DNA of 64,000 nucleotides from Mytilisepta virgata (lineage: Eukaryota; Mollusca; Bivalvia; Mytilida; Mytilidae): positions 56,344,372 through 56,408,371 of the forward strand of contig CM051518.1 of NCBI GenBank assembly GCA_028015205.1. Direction: 5' to 3'. How positions within the stretch are numbered: the stretch's first letter is position 1; every line of letters starts with the position of its first letter. The notes under the pieces are model-generated. The model made no database searches and was not told the DNA's origin. It worked only from the letters and a program-made list of their open reading frames with translations. Positions 34,373 through 46,135 of this stretch are shown piece by piece. The position numbers and the translations under genes were made by a program.

Positions 34373-35300
34373 ATTAATGGACCAGAACATCCTGGTTAAT
34401 ATCTCTTTCGGACATGTTCAATTATCCTGTAAATTTTAATGAGAATTGGGCAAACTTGGTCCAGACAGATTGTGGGCACATAAAAATGTGTCAGGGTTAA
34501 CAGTATTTTAGGAAGGTTTTATAATATATTTTTCATTGTTATTGCACACAGTGTTTGCCTTTTCATAAATAACCAAGTCATACACCAGTTTTCAACAGAA
34601 AAGAAGAACATTTAAAATGTCATTTTTATTTCAATTATGTTTGTTTGACAGTCTCATAATAATTAAACTGGTATTCCATTCTTTCCTATTGAAAAACCTC
34701 TACATTTCAAACTATTTTTTTACAAGCTATGTGTAACAGTTTTTATAGCCAGCTCTTTAAAAGCAACCAACGAATCCGTGAAAAGCAGCTGTTATTTGTT
34801 GCTAGCTTTTAACGTGGTCTCTTACTTAGTGAAAATGAATAATCTTTTATAATTTTTAGAACTTAGTGGATATTTATTTTTATTTGGCTATTTCTAATGA
34901 TGTGAGTGAATATACTAAAAAATTAAATCTAAAGATTAATTTAAAAAAAATAAATTCAGTATCCATATCCTGACAATATAGGGAAATGAGAAATATTTTA
35001 CATCTTGAATCAATTTTGTATCAGACAAAATGACAAGACGGGGGCTTAAACTGATTCCCCCTGATTTTCTAATACTAGTTTAAGTTAAATATTGAATTTC
35101 TGATTTCATTATTTTATGCAAACCAATCAAAAAAATATTACAACTCAGAAATTGAAAACATCTTATTTTTTTACATAACCTTAGAAATATTAATTATCAT
35201 AACACATATAACAGCAACTGAACTATTATCTGCCTATATAATATAAACATTTGCCGAAGTGAACCTTAAGCCTATTTCAGAAAAAATTTTATAGTGGTTT
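34373..35300. other. AT-rich, nothing recognised
   Basis: No frames of note and no repeat detected by eye. Confidence 0.5.
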
Positions 35301-35931
35301 CAACATTCACAATTTCAAAATTTCATTTACTGTTTTAATGTGTTAAATTTACCACCATCAATTAGATTTTAATATAAGTGTTTTCCTACCCTCAAATATT
35401 ATTTCTTCAACAGCCCCACCTGATGGACTCCTCCACCCCTACATCCATCTCCAAAAAATAAACCTCACCTTTGTACCTTCTTTTCAAAGTAAATCAAGTT
35501 TTTACTTGAATAAAAGTCTATCAAAAAGATCTTTTACCTTCTCATATTTTTACCACTTTATAAAAAATGCAAAACCTTAAAAATTATTATTTTCAGTATT
35601 ACATATAATTTAAAAACAAAAACAAAAAAACAAAAATTCCCTTTTACAAGTTTTTCAATATGTTCATCTTAAATTAGGTACACTATTTTTTAAAAAGCCC
35701 CATCTGATGGACTCCTCCACCCCTACATCCATCTCCAAAAAATAAACCTCACCTTTTTTACCTTCTTTTATATAATTTTTTCTATATGTTCATCTTAAAT
35801 CAAGTACATAACATGCAGTAATTTAAACTCAATTTTTACTCAAGTGAAAGTTACAAACTACAGATAAAACTCTTATCCTTTGATTCTTTTATTACAATTT
35901 CCATGGAAAATGAAATTTTTTTAGTTTTTGC

Positions 35932-35935
<4 letters not shown>

Positions 35936-35970
<35 letters not shown>
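35936..35970. repeat. (AT)n microsatellite
   Basis: About 17 AT dinucleotides followed by T10. Confidence 0.95.
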
Positions 35971-35979
<9 letters not shown>

Positions 35980-36042
35980 GAATTTTTCATCTCAAACCAA
36001 GTGGTACATTTTTTAAATAATAAATTATAAAAATAAGAATAA

Positions 36043-36680
36043 CTAGAGGCTCACCTGAGCCTGCATCTCTCACCTGCCCTTTTATTAGGCCATTTGAAAA
36101 TGTAAGCTCTTTCATATCCACAAGACTATTAAAGTAATGCAAAATATTTGTCATTTGACCTAAAAATAAAAAGGGGGGAAAAATTTGCATCTGTCCTTCC
36201 AAAAATCATTCCTGCCATCTTTGGTTACAACTTGAAAATGATAAAAAAATTCCTTTCCCATAGTTTCAATAGAAACTCTTTAGGGCCGCAGCCGTCAGTT
36301 GATCAGATGACTTTCGAAGATAAGTGGACTGTTGGTAGAGGATATTGTTGTCATCAATCCTGCAAAGTTTCAAAACATTTCTGAGAAGATTTTTAAAAAT
36401 TGGCCAATCATAATGGATGGCCTGTTTAACCATCTGGAACCAAAGGTGGAAATGAGGTCCTTCCATACATTTCTGTCAACATTAGTTCCTGGGAAAAATG
36501 ACCAAAAAGTCTTTTCCCATATAGTTTCAATGGCTGCCATGTTGTTAATTCAACTGCATCGAATGGTGGATCGTTCTTCCATACATCATTACCACCAAGT
36601 TTGGTTACAATCCGCAAAGTATTTTCAGAGAAGATCAAAAAGTGAAAAGTTTATGGACAACGGACGTAAAGTGATGACAT
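36043..36680 (+). mobile_element. Copy of the AGAGGCTC element family
   Basis: Left end AACTAGAGGCTCACCTGAGC then CTCTCACCTG. Two or more internal units with CATA.TTTCAATGG and TTTGGTTACAA. The right end is decayed near 36,680. Confidence 0.5.
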
Positions 36681-37295
36681 AAGCAAAAACTACGTCATAC
36701 AAATGACAGCAAAACTTTTTACATATTCATTTATTATGATTGAAAATGATAAATCTTACCAATTTAGTTGTCTTTATATTTTAGAAAAAAGTTTTAGCTT
36801 AACCTTTTTAAATTGATACTTTACCACTTGGTTGAAAATGCAAAACCTTTACAATTTTTTTTTTTTAGGATTTTTCATCTTCAACAAGTGGTAATTTAAA
36901 AAAAGAAAAAAGAAATGTAATTCATTGGAGTGAATGACTTCAGCTAACCCTGTAAAACATTATTTTATTAACACTTGATTTGAAATGATAAACCCTTTAC
37001 AAAGTTCTCAAAAACATTGTTACATTATAATATTTGTACTTATTCCCCTTTTCAAAAAAATTACATTTTTCATTTTCATAAATTTTCAACTTAAAGTGAT
37101 AATTTTTCAAAAAGAATTTTAGATTTATACAACTGAATGTTACCTAGTTCAAAATTTTTTACCTTCATTGGAAATGCAAGACCTTACCAATTTTTTTCCA
37201 ATTTTTCAAAAAACCAACTTTACTTCTGTCAAACTTTTATGATTTTGGTGTATATGAAAAACCCTTTACAAATTATTCTAAAAAAATATTACAAA

Positions 37296-37327
<32 letters not shown>

Positions 37328-38754
37328 CGCATCTTTAGCCAAGTAGTAATTTAAAAAATGAACAGAAAAAAAAATCTTTTAATTGGGGTAAAGGTTACTG
37401 TCAGAATTATCAAGCTTCATCTTTTTTATTACTTGGTTGAAAATGCAAAACCTTTACAATTTTTTTTAAAACTTACATTGTTGTATATTATCTATTTAAA
37501 AAAAATGATACAATATTTGTTTGGTTTTTTTTTTAGAATTTTTCATCTTTAACCAAGTGGTCATTTAAAATAAAAAAAATTTTTTTCTTCCGAGGAAAGT
37601 TATTGACTTCAAACTAAACCTGTTGCCTTCTGAAGATTTACCACTTGGTTGAAAATGCAAAACCTATACAAATTTAAGAAAAAAACTTACATTTCATTCG
37701 TTTTTGAAAATACATTTTTTTTTTTTTTTTTTTTAGAATTTCCATCTTCAAGCAAGTGGTAATTTTGAAATAGAAAAAAAAAATCATTCGAGTGAGAGCT
37801 AAACGATTTGCTTTTCAGAGTTTATTTACCACTTGGTTGAAAATGAAAAACCTTTACAATTTTTTTTCAATCTTATGCATAATACATGTAAAAAGACCCT
37901 TAAAACTATATTTGCCATACATTACTTCACCCTCCCTACACCCCAAAAAAAATGGGATGGGGTCAACATTGAGGATTGAGAATATGTGCCCTTGAAATCC
38001 AGGAACTTCTACATCTGCCTGGATATTGTTTTCTATTGGAAATCCAATATATCTAGAATGTTATCTCACTGATGGAAAAGATTTCTTTATGCATATATAA
38101 ACACAAAATATACTCAAGTCAAATTTTTGAATTATTAACTTCAAGAAACAGAAAACATACAAAAAGTTATCCATAAAATCATAAAAACATAAAACCTGGA
38201 TAAAATTGTTAAAAACCATTAAAATAAAAAACAACTTTCTGCATGTTTTCTGATAAATTTACCATAAATTTCACGAGTCAACTCTACAGTTCAGTGTACT
38301 TGGTATATTTTGTATTTCATGCACACTATACGTATACTGTTGTTTTACATGACTTTCAGCAACATCACTTAACCATCTAGAAAAATTTATGACACCGAGA
38401 CTGTTGAAGAGACAGCAATAAGTGGATATCAAACTACGCTCTCAGGAAATTAAAATGATACAAAAAATTAGACCAAAATGATGTTGAATTTTGAAAACTT
38501 AAAAAAATCAAAAAGAAAATAAAAGTCAAGCTGGGAAAGATTTTAATGGGATTTCTATTTTATATAAAAATATTATCCAATTAAATTTGTCTGTAACCTG
38601 TCAATTAGGCAAACATAGTAAAAATGTGTAAATTACAAGTTAATATTATACAATCAGACAAAAAATATTGAGGAGATCTTCAGGCTTGGCCAACAACGGT
38701 CCATTTAAAAATCACACAAATTTCTATAAATTGTCCTCAACAGTCAAATGTTCA

Positions 38755-38821
38755 TTATGTGATTTCATTCAGTTCTGGAAAATCAATCCAATGCTTATCT
38801 ACATAATGTCCTCCTTTCCAT
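38755..38821 (-). pseudogene. Exon-like block, unit A (possible terminal exon, unrecognised gene)
   Basis: Acceptor TTTTTTCAG|A, then WKGGHYVDKHWIDFPELNEI T and stop. The residue composition looks like real protein. Its unit B equivalent (48860-48917) stays open but differs at several residues and stops four codons earlier. No matching intact upstream exons were found, so function is doubtful. Confidence 0.35.
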
Positions 38822-39989
38822 CTGAAAAAATCCAATATTTTTGTTAAATGTAAGAACAGATATTTTGTAAATATTTTTAATACATTTTCTTTATTTGCAA
38901 AAACACAAATTCGTTTTCACTTCTAATGCAAAGATAAACTCAGGAATTTTTAATTTTTTTATTAAAGTTTACTAGTTAAAAGTAAATTTTAAGAAAAAGA
39001 AATGACAATTTGTCTACGAACGCCAATTAAAGTTAAGAAAATTATTCCGATTATCTGGTTATCTCCCTTTATTTAGTTCCATAGTTTGGAAAAGAGAAGT
39101 TAAAATGAAATAACCTTTAGTGAGCAAGCTCAAATACCCCACCCAAACAAACTGACTTGCTAGCATGGAGCTTTTTCATTTATGTTTTTCCTTCCACTTT
39201 TTGTGCATGATATTAATATTTGATATATTTGAAAGCTCCTCCCAAGAAGAGCTTCCTCATTTCAGATTTTGCTGATAATCCAAAGCATCTGGGTACTGTT
39301 TCACTAAAAGTCTTAAGACTTGTGACTGATAATAAATCATTTGAATATATATGTTACGACTTATCGTCTGGTACTACCTTTAGTGAAACAGTACATTGAA
39401 ATTTCCAATTTCCCAGAAAATTGAACACATCTGAGGTATTGATGACTGGATACTTTATTCAAATTTGAAGATAAAAATCAAAGTGATGGAAATCACCACT
39501 GGAAAGATTGCAACTGTAGTTGTGTGTACAATTTCAAATGGAACTAGGTAAAACTGTTTTGTAAACCAAAACATATGTCTCCCCTTCACTTTATTCTAAT
39601 CTTTACCTCCAGGATAAAAATAATAATTTTGTGACCTTGAGGTCAAAGGTCAAATGAAGGTCATAATGGTACGCGACACACACTTCCTACATATCCAAGG
39701 GTATAAGCCTAGGTCAAAAGACAAAAAAGTAACCTGCACAAGGAAATACTATAATTTTAGTCATCATTTGACCTTGAGGGTATAAGCCTAGGTCAAAAGA
39801 CAAAAAAGTAATGGCCCGGACAAGCTTCGCTGAGAAGAATACGAAGAAGAACAACTAGAATTGCAATTGAGCCCACGGTGTCCATTTTGAAATTTTTTGT
39901 ATTTTGATGATTGCATCTTGTTTGCCATCCAAAATTTAGCCTAGATATCAATTTTCATTAAAATTAGACAATGTTTAATTTTTATATGC

Positions 39990-40970
39990 CCGTCAATTTG
40001 GATGGGACATATTATGGTATACAAATGTCTGGCGTCCTCTGTCCGTGGTAAACATGTCACACCATAACTTGAGAACAACTTATCCAAATTTCATGAAACT
40101 TAATATAGTTGTTTCTTATGACGGCCAGACGATCTGTATACTTTTTGGTGAAAATAAGATTAAAACTTTTTGAGTGACGGGACTTTGTGACTAAAACAGG
40201 GGTGTGTTTTTTTTTTCACGTCGCACCCTATCTCAAAAACGATTTGATTATTGCTTAAAACTTTACATACTTCATAGTTATATTAATCTAAAGATCTGTA
40301 TACTTTTTGGTGATGATTCAAAATTTTATTTTAGAGTTTTTGAGTTTTTTGTAAAAAAAAAAGGGGGGGGGGGGTGTTTCACATGTCATGCCGTATCTCA
40401 GAAACTATTGATTATTGCTTGTTTGTTTATTTAGTTGGGGTTTAACGCCGTTTTCAGCACATTTGGCTATTTCGCGGCGGCCAGTTTTTATTGGTGGAGG
40501 AAGCCGAAGTACCCGGAGAGAACCACCAACCTTCGGTAGGAAAATTGGCAATCCTTGTCAATTAAGATCGGAGTCGAACACACCCCGCCACAGGTGAGAT
40601 TCCAACTCACAACCCCAGCGTTGACAGGCTAGTGATTATTAGTAGTCATAACGAACTACCTAGACCACTCGGCCACCGAGGCCCCTATTGATTATTGCAT
40701 AAAACTGCACAATCTGAAGATCTGTATACTTTTTGGTGATTATTTTATTTTTGAGTTACTGAATTTTTATTGAGCTTTTTGGTAAAAAATGCAGTCTTTT
40801 TTGGTCACATTTCGCGCCGTATCTCTATTGCTTTAAAGTTTACATGCTTATGTTTTGCCCGGTTTCCATATACATCCCACCAGCAGCTCCACTAAAGGGG
40901 ATTCCAAAAACTTTTATTATGTTTTTTTCACTAGTCGACGGGCGTATCATGTGCTTGTGTCGCAGCTGCT
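39990..40970 (+). mobile_element. Dispersed tandem-repeat element, split by a SINE
   Basis: The left end TGCCCGTC...GGATGGGAC and the right end GTCGACGGGCG are related in reverse. Inside are three ~165-bp units with AGATCTGTATACTTTTTGGT (near 40,130, 40,293 and 40,713). The third unit is displaced by the SINE. A G-run lies near 40,366. Confidence 0.6.
40419..40684 (-). mobile_element. tRNA-derived SINE with 14-bp target duplication
   Basis: On the minus strand it begins GGGGCCTCGGTGGCCGAGTG, giving an A-box (TGGCCGAGTGG). About 70 nt on, a B-box-like GGTTGTGAGTTGGAATC follows, so it is a tRNA-like pol III promoter head of Ser/Leu type. The body holds GGTTGGTGGTTCTCTCCGGG and CGGCGTTAAACCCCAAC, typical of molluscan SINEs, and the tail is AAATAAACAAACAA. 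Flanking CTATTGATTATTGC at 40405-40418 and 40685-40698 is a perfect target duplication, marking LINE-type insertion. Confidence 0.88.
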
Positions 40971-41530
40971 GTTTATTCGTCATTTTTTACAGCATTTGAC
41001 GATCACATTTTTTCCCAATGAACTTTAGAAAAGTACAAAGTTTCATGAAATTCTATGGTGCAGTTTTTGAAATATGAAAGTTTTAAAAAATTTTCATACT
41101 TTTTCCATTTCCATGGCAACGGCAGCCATTTTGAGAATTTAATGTTATATGCACAACTAGACTTGGTGATCATCATTATTTTGAAGTTTCTCTGAGAACT
41201 TGTGCAGACAAAATTAGGTGATGCCTCTGCATGGTGGATCCTTGAGGGTATCACAGATATTATCTCTGCTATGTGAGATCAATTACAGTAAATGTATTCA
41301 TTTTGGGAAGATAATTTTCAATAAGAGTTCAATGTGTTTAAGTTAAACATTTTACTAAATTACGTTATTTTAGTGCATGTCTGAGATAATCGTAAGGTTT
41401 TTCTCCAATAACGGGTCCATTAAAGAAATAATCGTCACATTAGTAAATGCACAATTATTTTTTACATGTCCTCAAGAACGGATAATTACTCATTATTATA
41501 CATGAATGGAACAGAAGGTAAACAATCAAA

Positions 41531-41719
41531 ATGGCTGTATTTTTAAAACATGGATGGAAATGTGTCAAAAATGTTAGTTTTAATGTATTTGGGACCAGGG
41601 CTCAGCAGCCTACTTCAGGACGACAGGGAGAAATGACGTTTTTCCCTGAAGCTAACAAGAAGTGGTGGGAGACAGGGAGAAGTGATTACGTGATGTTCCA
41701 AAGCACCAATCGGCACTGA
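41531..41719 (+). CDS. Possible small ORF, unrecognised
   Basis: 62 residues, MAVFLKHGWKCVKNVSFNVF..., with a good context (TCAAAATGG). The first 25 residues are basic and hydrophobic with no acidic residue, like a mitochondrial presequence. The rest (MTFFPEANKKWWETGRSDY) looks ordered. It lies inside the unit A insertion, so it might be a captured gene piece. No family recognised; chance cannot be excluded. Confidence 0.3.
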   Translation: MAVFLKHGWKCVKNVSFNVFGTRAQQPTSGRQGEMTFFPEANKKWWETGRSDYVMFQSTNRH

Positions 41720-43189
41720 TTATGTTTTTATTTGAATAGCTAGTCTTATTCTAATGTTTTTTTTTTTAAAGAAATTAAGATTCATTCTCTGATTTACAGT
41801 TCAACTTGGTTAAGGCAAATTTAACTTGCATGCCTTCTAAGCCAGTCTACAAAATGTGTACAACAGAGTCAACAAAGAAGTTCATAAAATCAAATCATTA
41901 CTTCACTCACAGTATCTCTTTGTTTTTGAATTATTGTTATTCAGGTCTGACTTACCGTGGTCCGAGTTGTCAGCGGACCAAGTAAATTTACCCATATTTT
42001 TTTTATTGGATTATTTCCCTTTGATAACCGATTGAAAAAAAAAAGCGGCATAGATTTTATTTTCACTACACGAGTCAGACTTTCCTTAAAATATCGGCTG
42101 TCATATTCGCGATTTGGACCAATGAAATGGATCAGGCGAGTAATTCAATGTATGGTAAACTCAAACTTCGCTTTTGTAGTCTTGATGAAAGTTTTGAGTT
42201 TTACTTCATCACCCTCCAGGTTGACAATACAACTTTACAAGTCTGTTATACATAGAGAAAAGATTAAACATTCATTCTTGCTTTTCAAATTTCAACTCCG
42301 AATAGTCCAACTTCCAAGTTTATCCTGATAAACGATTATGTAAATAACGCTCTTGGAAGTTTTTCTACACCTTGTCCATGCGCATGTACAGGGATTCCTG
42401 GAGTTATTTTTGGGTTCCCGAAATAACTATATATTCATTCTACTATTAAATTCTTGATCCATTTCACTGTCAATATTTTGAAATTGTGGTACACATAATT
42501 ATCAATGGAAATTTAAGCAGACGCTTGGCAGATTCTTTTTTATAATAAACAATTCAAATGAGTAACTTAAATGAATACAGCCATGTTTCTCAGACTGAAA
42601 TACAAAATGGCTGAAAGTTCAAAACATGCATAATTTAAAAGGGTCAATCCTAAAAGAATATTCGTTAACATTTATAAAAGCAACATAATACTTTTTATTA
42701 ATCGATAATCTTTAAAATAAAACTATGAACGTAAAAGCCTTCTATATCTTTATATACATGTATGCACTTGTGGAAATGTAACTGGAAGGTGCATCTGCGT
42801 AGATTTGTTTTGATATATTCATCTGCCGCACGTCAAGTCTGCGAAATAATGTTTGGAAATTCATTTTATTTTCTCGGAAATTTCGGTAAATAAAGATTAT
42901 GTTAAAAATATTAGTTCAGATATTCACAAGAACAGAGTACTCATAATTTTTAAAAAGTGCTGTCATCATTGGAACTAAATTTTATGTACTAATGTTTGAT
43001 GATATTGAAAAGTCCACACTTTCAGTTTTGGAAATTGGAGGCCGATGGCATAGGAACGATTTGCAATCTTTCCAATGATAGTTCTATCCATGGAAAAGTA
43101 ATATAAGTTAATGAGGAATGAACCAACAGAAGGCAATAAACATACTGCCAGCAACTTTGTGTGGGGGTATAATAAATAATTTTAATTAC

Positions 43190-43254
43190 CATAAGGCTAT
43201 GGAAGTCTTTCTATCCCAAGTCTTGAACCTCTACTATTTTGACATAAAAGCAAT
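43190..43254 (-). pseudogene. Exon-like block in unit A, frame-broken
   Basis: Counterpart of 54178-54240. Splice-like ends are kept (TTTTAG, GTAATT), but all three frames contain stops. Confidence 0.3.
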
Positions 43255-44331
43255 CTAAAATAAAATTTTGTCTTATCAAAATTTGGCACCATGAGACTAT
43301 ATATATATAGAATATACAGAATCTCTATAATCGATGTGCCCCATCTTTGTCTTTGATACATTGTGTTTACAGGAATGAAGAGAATCTAATCCCAAACAAT
43401 GTTTGTATTACTCAAGTGACCATAGCTGTTATAATGAAGATAATTGATGAACAAATTGTTTACATATATGCCATTACGCTTAGATAACATAACAATTGGA
43501 CTTGTCACTTCTGTTATTGGTGATTGAAATAATCATATCTGTTGCTGTTTAGGATGTCAATGTAGACTTTTTTTTTACATATTCTAACAATAAAATGACA
43601 ATGATGTGATTACCATGTTTCATATTGACATGTACAGATAAAATTTAGAAATTTAAAAAGGGGAGGTAGTTCTGCATTCTTTCAATAATAACTAAAGATG
43701 TAGAATTGTACGATAATTTGTAATTATGTAACAAATGTTATGTAGTTCTTTAAATGGACTAATAATAACAATTTTATTATATCTGTTTAGTTCGACTTGA
43801 AACTTTTAACTTCAGTAATCACAGATTAAATATCCCCCAATTCAACATAAGTGAAATATATCTACATGACTTGCAATGAGATGAATCCTAACGCAAAACC
43901 TAACCTGAGTCACTCATGCATAATATGTAGATAGGATGATCAAATTTTTTTACTGACCTTCATTATTTTCCAAGACGCATCCACTGGTGAAATATTATAC
44001 TTATATGACTTATTGGACCTTTGAAGTGGGACAGACTGACGGATGAACCAAATGCTATATCCCTTCCCAAACCCTGTTGGTTGAGGGGATAATAAACACC
44101 TGCTAAATAGCAATGTTGAATGGTTATTACCTTTGGAACTTTTATGCTTCAGAGTTTGTCACAGTGGACCTAGATCTGATCTGTCTAGAATAATTTATGA
44201 AATAAAAAGAATTCCAGTTGAGTACAATGGGCTCAACTTGCAGTGAGGTAAATTTTTTCTCCCTAAGGGGAATTTTCTGGGGCAACCGTCAACTGTCACC
44301 CTAATTCACACATTAAAGAGAATCAACTTAC

Positions 44332-44402
44332 CAGAGTAATGCTTTGAAAACACCTTAACACATGCACTTGAACAGCTTGAATCTTGAATGAATAAACTCT
44401 AC
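44332..44402 (-). pseudogene. Exon-like block in unit A (71 nt)
   Basis: Starts VEFIHSRFKLFKCMC, then TAA. Counterpart of 55728-55800; acceptor TTTCAG and donor GTAAGT are kept. Confidence 0.35.
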
Positions 44403-44764
44403 CTGAAATAATTAGGCATTATACATGGTTTCTTCTTATTGAAGTCCCCTGCCTAAAATTCTAGACCTTAGACATTTTGCCCATATTTTGGGTAAAAAAA
44501 TTTCATTATCTCCTAAGAGAACCTAGCAAAGATACTAATGTAGTCCTTAAGGAAAATCAGATGAAACCGAAAAGTTCCATGCAGCTGATCGAATAGCTTT
44601 ACGTTAGAAAATAAAGTATGAAATAAATTTCTCTACTTAAAGCCCTTAATTCTTTTTGGAAATCCTCAGGTCATTTATTAAAAGAAATATGGTATGGATA
44701 TTTCAAATTGATTGTAAATACAAAATATACTAAATACAAAAATTTACAGATAAGATAGGACAAT

Positions 44765-45335
44765 AAATTAGAGCCTCCGTGGGTCCTGTATGTCTCACTG
44801 AGATTTAACTTGCTATTCAAAAATCAGAAAAGGGAATTAATCATTAAAAACAAAGGCTTTATTTTCATTAGCAGTGACCATATTGCCTTATGGTACTGAT
44901 CCAAGACTAAATTTAGAAACAAAGGATTATTCAACCAGAGATTTGATCTTAATTTCCCCAGTACTTAAGACAAAATTCAGATTACACAAATTTCCAGATT
45001 TTTTATTCACAATGGTAATGGCGGCCATAGAGGTCCAAGGTCAGAGACCCCACAAACATTTGAAAATGAACCATTCCATCAAAATATTGTTTAAATTGCT
45101 GGAGTTGTTTCAGATCATTTTTACATTTTATTTTCAATTAACACCAGCCATATTGGTTAGGTCCAGACCTCTGTACATAGTATTGAAAGGGGATGACCAA
45201 AGGACTATTTCATCAAGTCTTGTTTGCTCCAGTTGTTCCCAGGGATTAATTTTCTTTTTACTGATTTTTTTTCTATTTTTAGTAATGGAAGCCATATTGG
45301 TCTGAAGTCCAAACTTATTTTTGAAGGGGGTATTG
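44765..45335 (+). mobile_element. Decayed copy of the AGAGGCTC family, unit A
   Basis: TTAGAGCCTCCGTGGGTCCTGTATGTCTCACTGAG at the left is split here only as a description of the family start. Internal units contain GCCATA.TGG and AGTCCA. Paired with 56,190-56,595 in unit B, so it was present before the duplication. Confidence 0.45.
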
Positions 45336-46135
45336 GACAAGACTACGTACTACATCCCTAATAAAACATGGGAAAAAATATGATAATAATAATAATAAAC
45401 AATGGATAAATACAATTGTTAAATAATTCTAACCTTTGACATTTTTTTCTCATCTAAATCACTACTGTGCAAATACTATACAATATTGTAAAATTGAACT
45501 GTTCCTCAAAGTAACTCATTTAGTATTCATTTGTCTCTAAAATTAAATGAACTCCTCAAAAAAAATGTTACAATTTTTTTTAAGAACCAAGTTTAAAAAC
45601 AAAACAGAAAAATAAATTTGTATTTGAGGGTGTTACTGACTGACTAAATGTTTTACCTTGTGATTCTTTTATTACTAGGTTGAAAATGCAAAACCCTTTA
45701 CAAATTCTAAAAAACTTACATTTTACTAATATTTTGTTTTTTAATAAAGTTATACAATTTTTTTTTTCTTTCTTTTCTTTTTTTTTTTTTAAGAATTTCC
45801 ATCTTCAAGCAAGTGGTAATTTTGAAATAGAAAAAAAATCATTTGAGTGAGAGCTAAACAATTTGCCTTTCAGACGTTTATTTACCACTTCGTTGAACAT
45901 GAAAAACCTTTACAATTTTTATTTACATTTTTTTTTCTAACAGTTTTTTTTCAATCTTATCTATAATACATGTAAAAAAGACCTTTAAGACTATATTTTC
46001 CATACATCACTTCCCCCTACCTCCCCCCCCCCCCCCAAAAATGGGATGGGGTTATCATTGAGGATTGAGAATATGTGCCCTTGAAATCCAAAACTTCTTA
46101 ATATCCCAAATATTTTCTGTTGGAAATCCAATATA

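Larger units (their letters stand above)
35400..37880. repeat. Complex tandem array with inverted motif AACCAAGTGGTAA / TTACCACTTGGTT
   Basis: A 60-bp block (GCCCCACCTGATGGACTCC...) recurs at 35,413 and 35,697. Then units of about 190-300 bp follow, each with a poly-T run, CATCTTCAACCAAGTGGTAATTT and the inverse TTACCACTTGGTTGAAAATG. Examples of the latter lie near 36,830, 37,430, 37,641 and 37,828. One unit pair also starts unit B (45,600-45,960). Confidence 0.65.
39496..43077. mobile_element. 3.58-kb insertion in unit A with ~17-bp inverted ends
   Basis: Absent from unit B, which runs straight from the equivalent of 39,476 to that of 43,090. The ends are ACTGGAAAGATTGCAA and TTGCAATCTTTCCAATG, an inverted pair. 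The contents are a direct repeat (GGGTATAAGCCTAGGTCAAA at 39,699 and 39,778), the repeat at 39,990-40,970 with its SINE, and two short plus-strand frames. No transposase is seen and a target duplication was not found, so the element type is open. Confidence 0.5.
37400..45556. repeat. Tandem segmental duplication, unit A
   Basis: Matches unit B in order: 37,640-38,093 with 45,660-46,135; 38,620-38,870 with 48,733-48,957; 38,885-39,476 with 53,540-54,060; 43,090-45,556 with 54,086-56,936. Landmarks include GAGGATTGAGAATATGTGCC, CTTGCAGTGAGGTAAATTTT and AAATTAAATGAACTCCTCA at both ends. Unit A keeps the empty sites of the Tigger and hAT elements. The left boundary is uncertain because it lies in the poly-T array. 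Confidence 0.8.

Noticed and set aside
36332..36682. 116-aa plus-strand frame
   Set aside because: Inside a copy of the AGAGGCTC element family; the frames differ between copies.
39240..39300. Plus-strand exon-like block (TTTCAG, then FADNPKHL) also present at 53,895
   Set aside because: Conserved between duplication units only as DNA. The donor differs between copies and no neighbouring plus-strand exons were found.
41957..42328. 123-aa plus-strand frame
   Set aside because: No recognisable domain, unlikely composition (basic, Phe/Ser-rich), poor codon pattern, and it sits inside a repeat-derived insertion.
44874..45305. 143-aa plus-strand frame
   Set aside because: Falls within a dispersed repeat present in both duplication units; the frame is lost in unit B.
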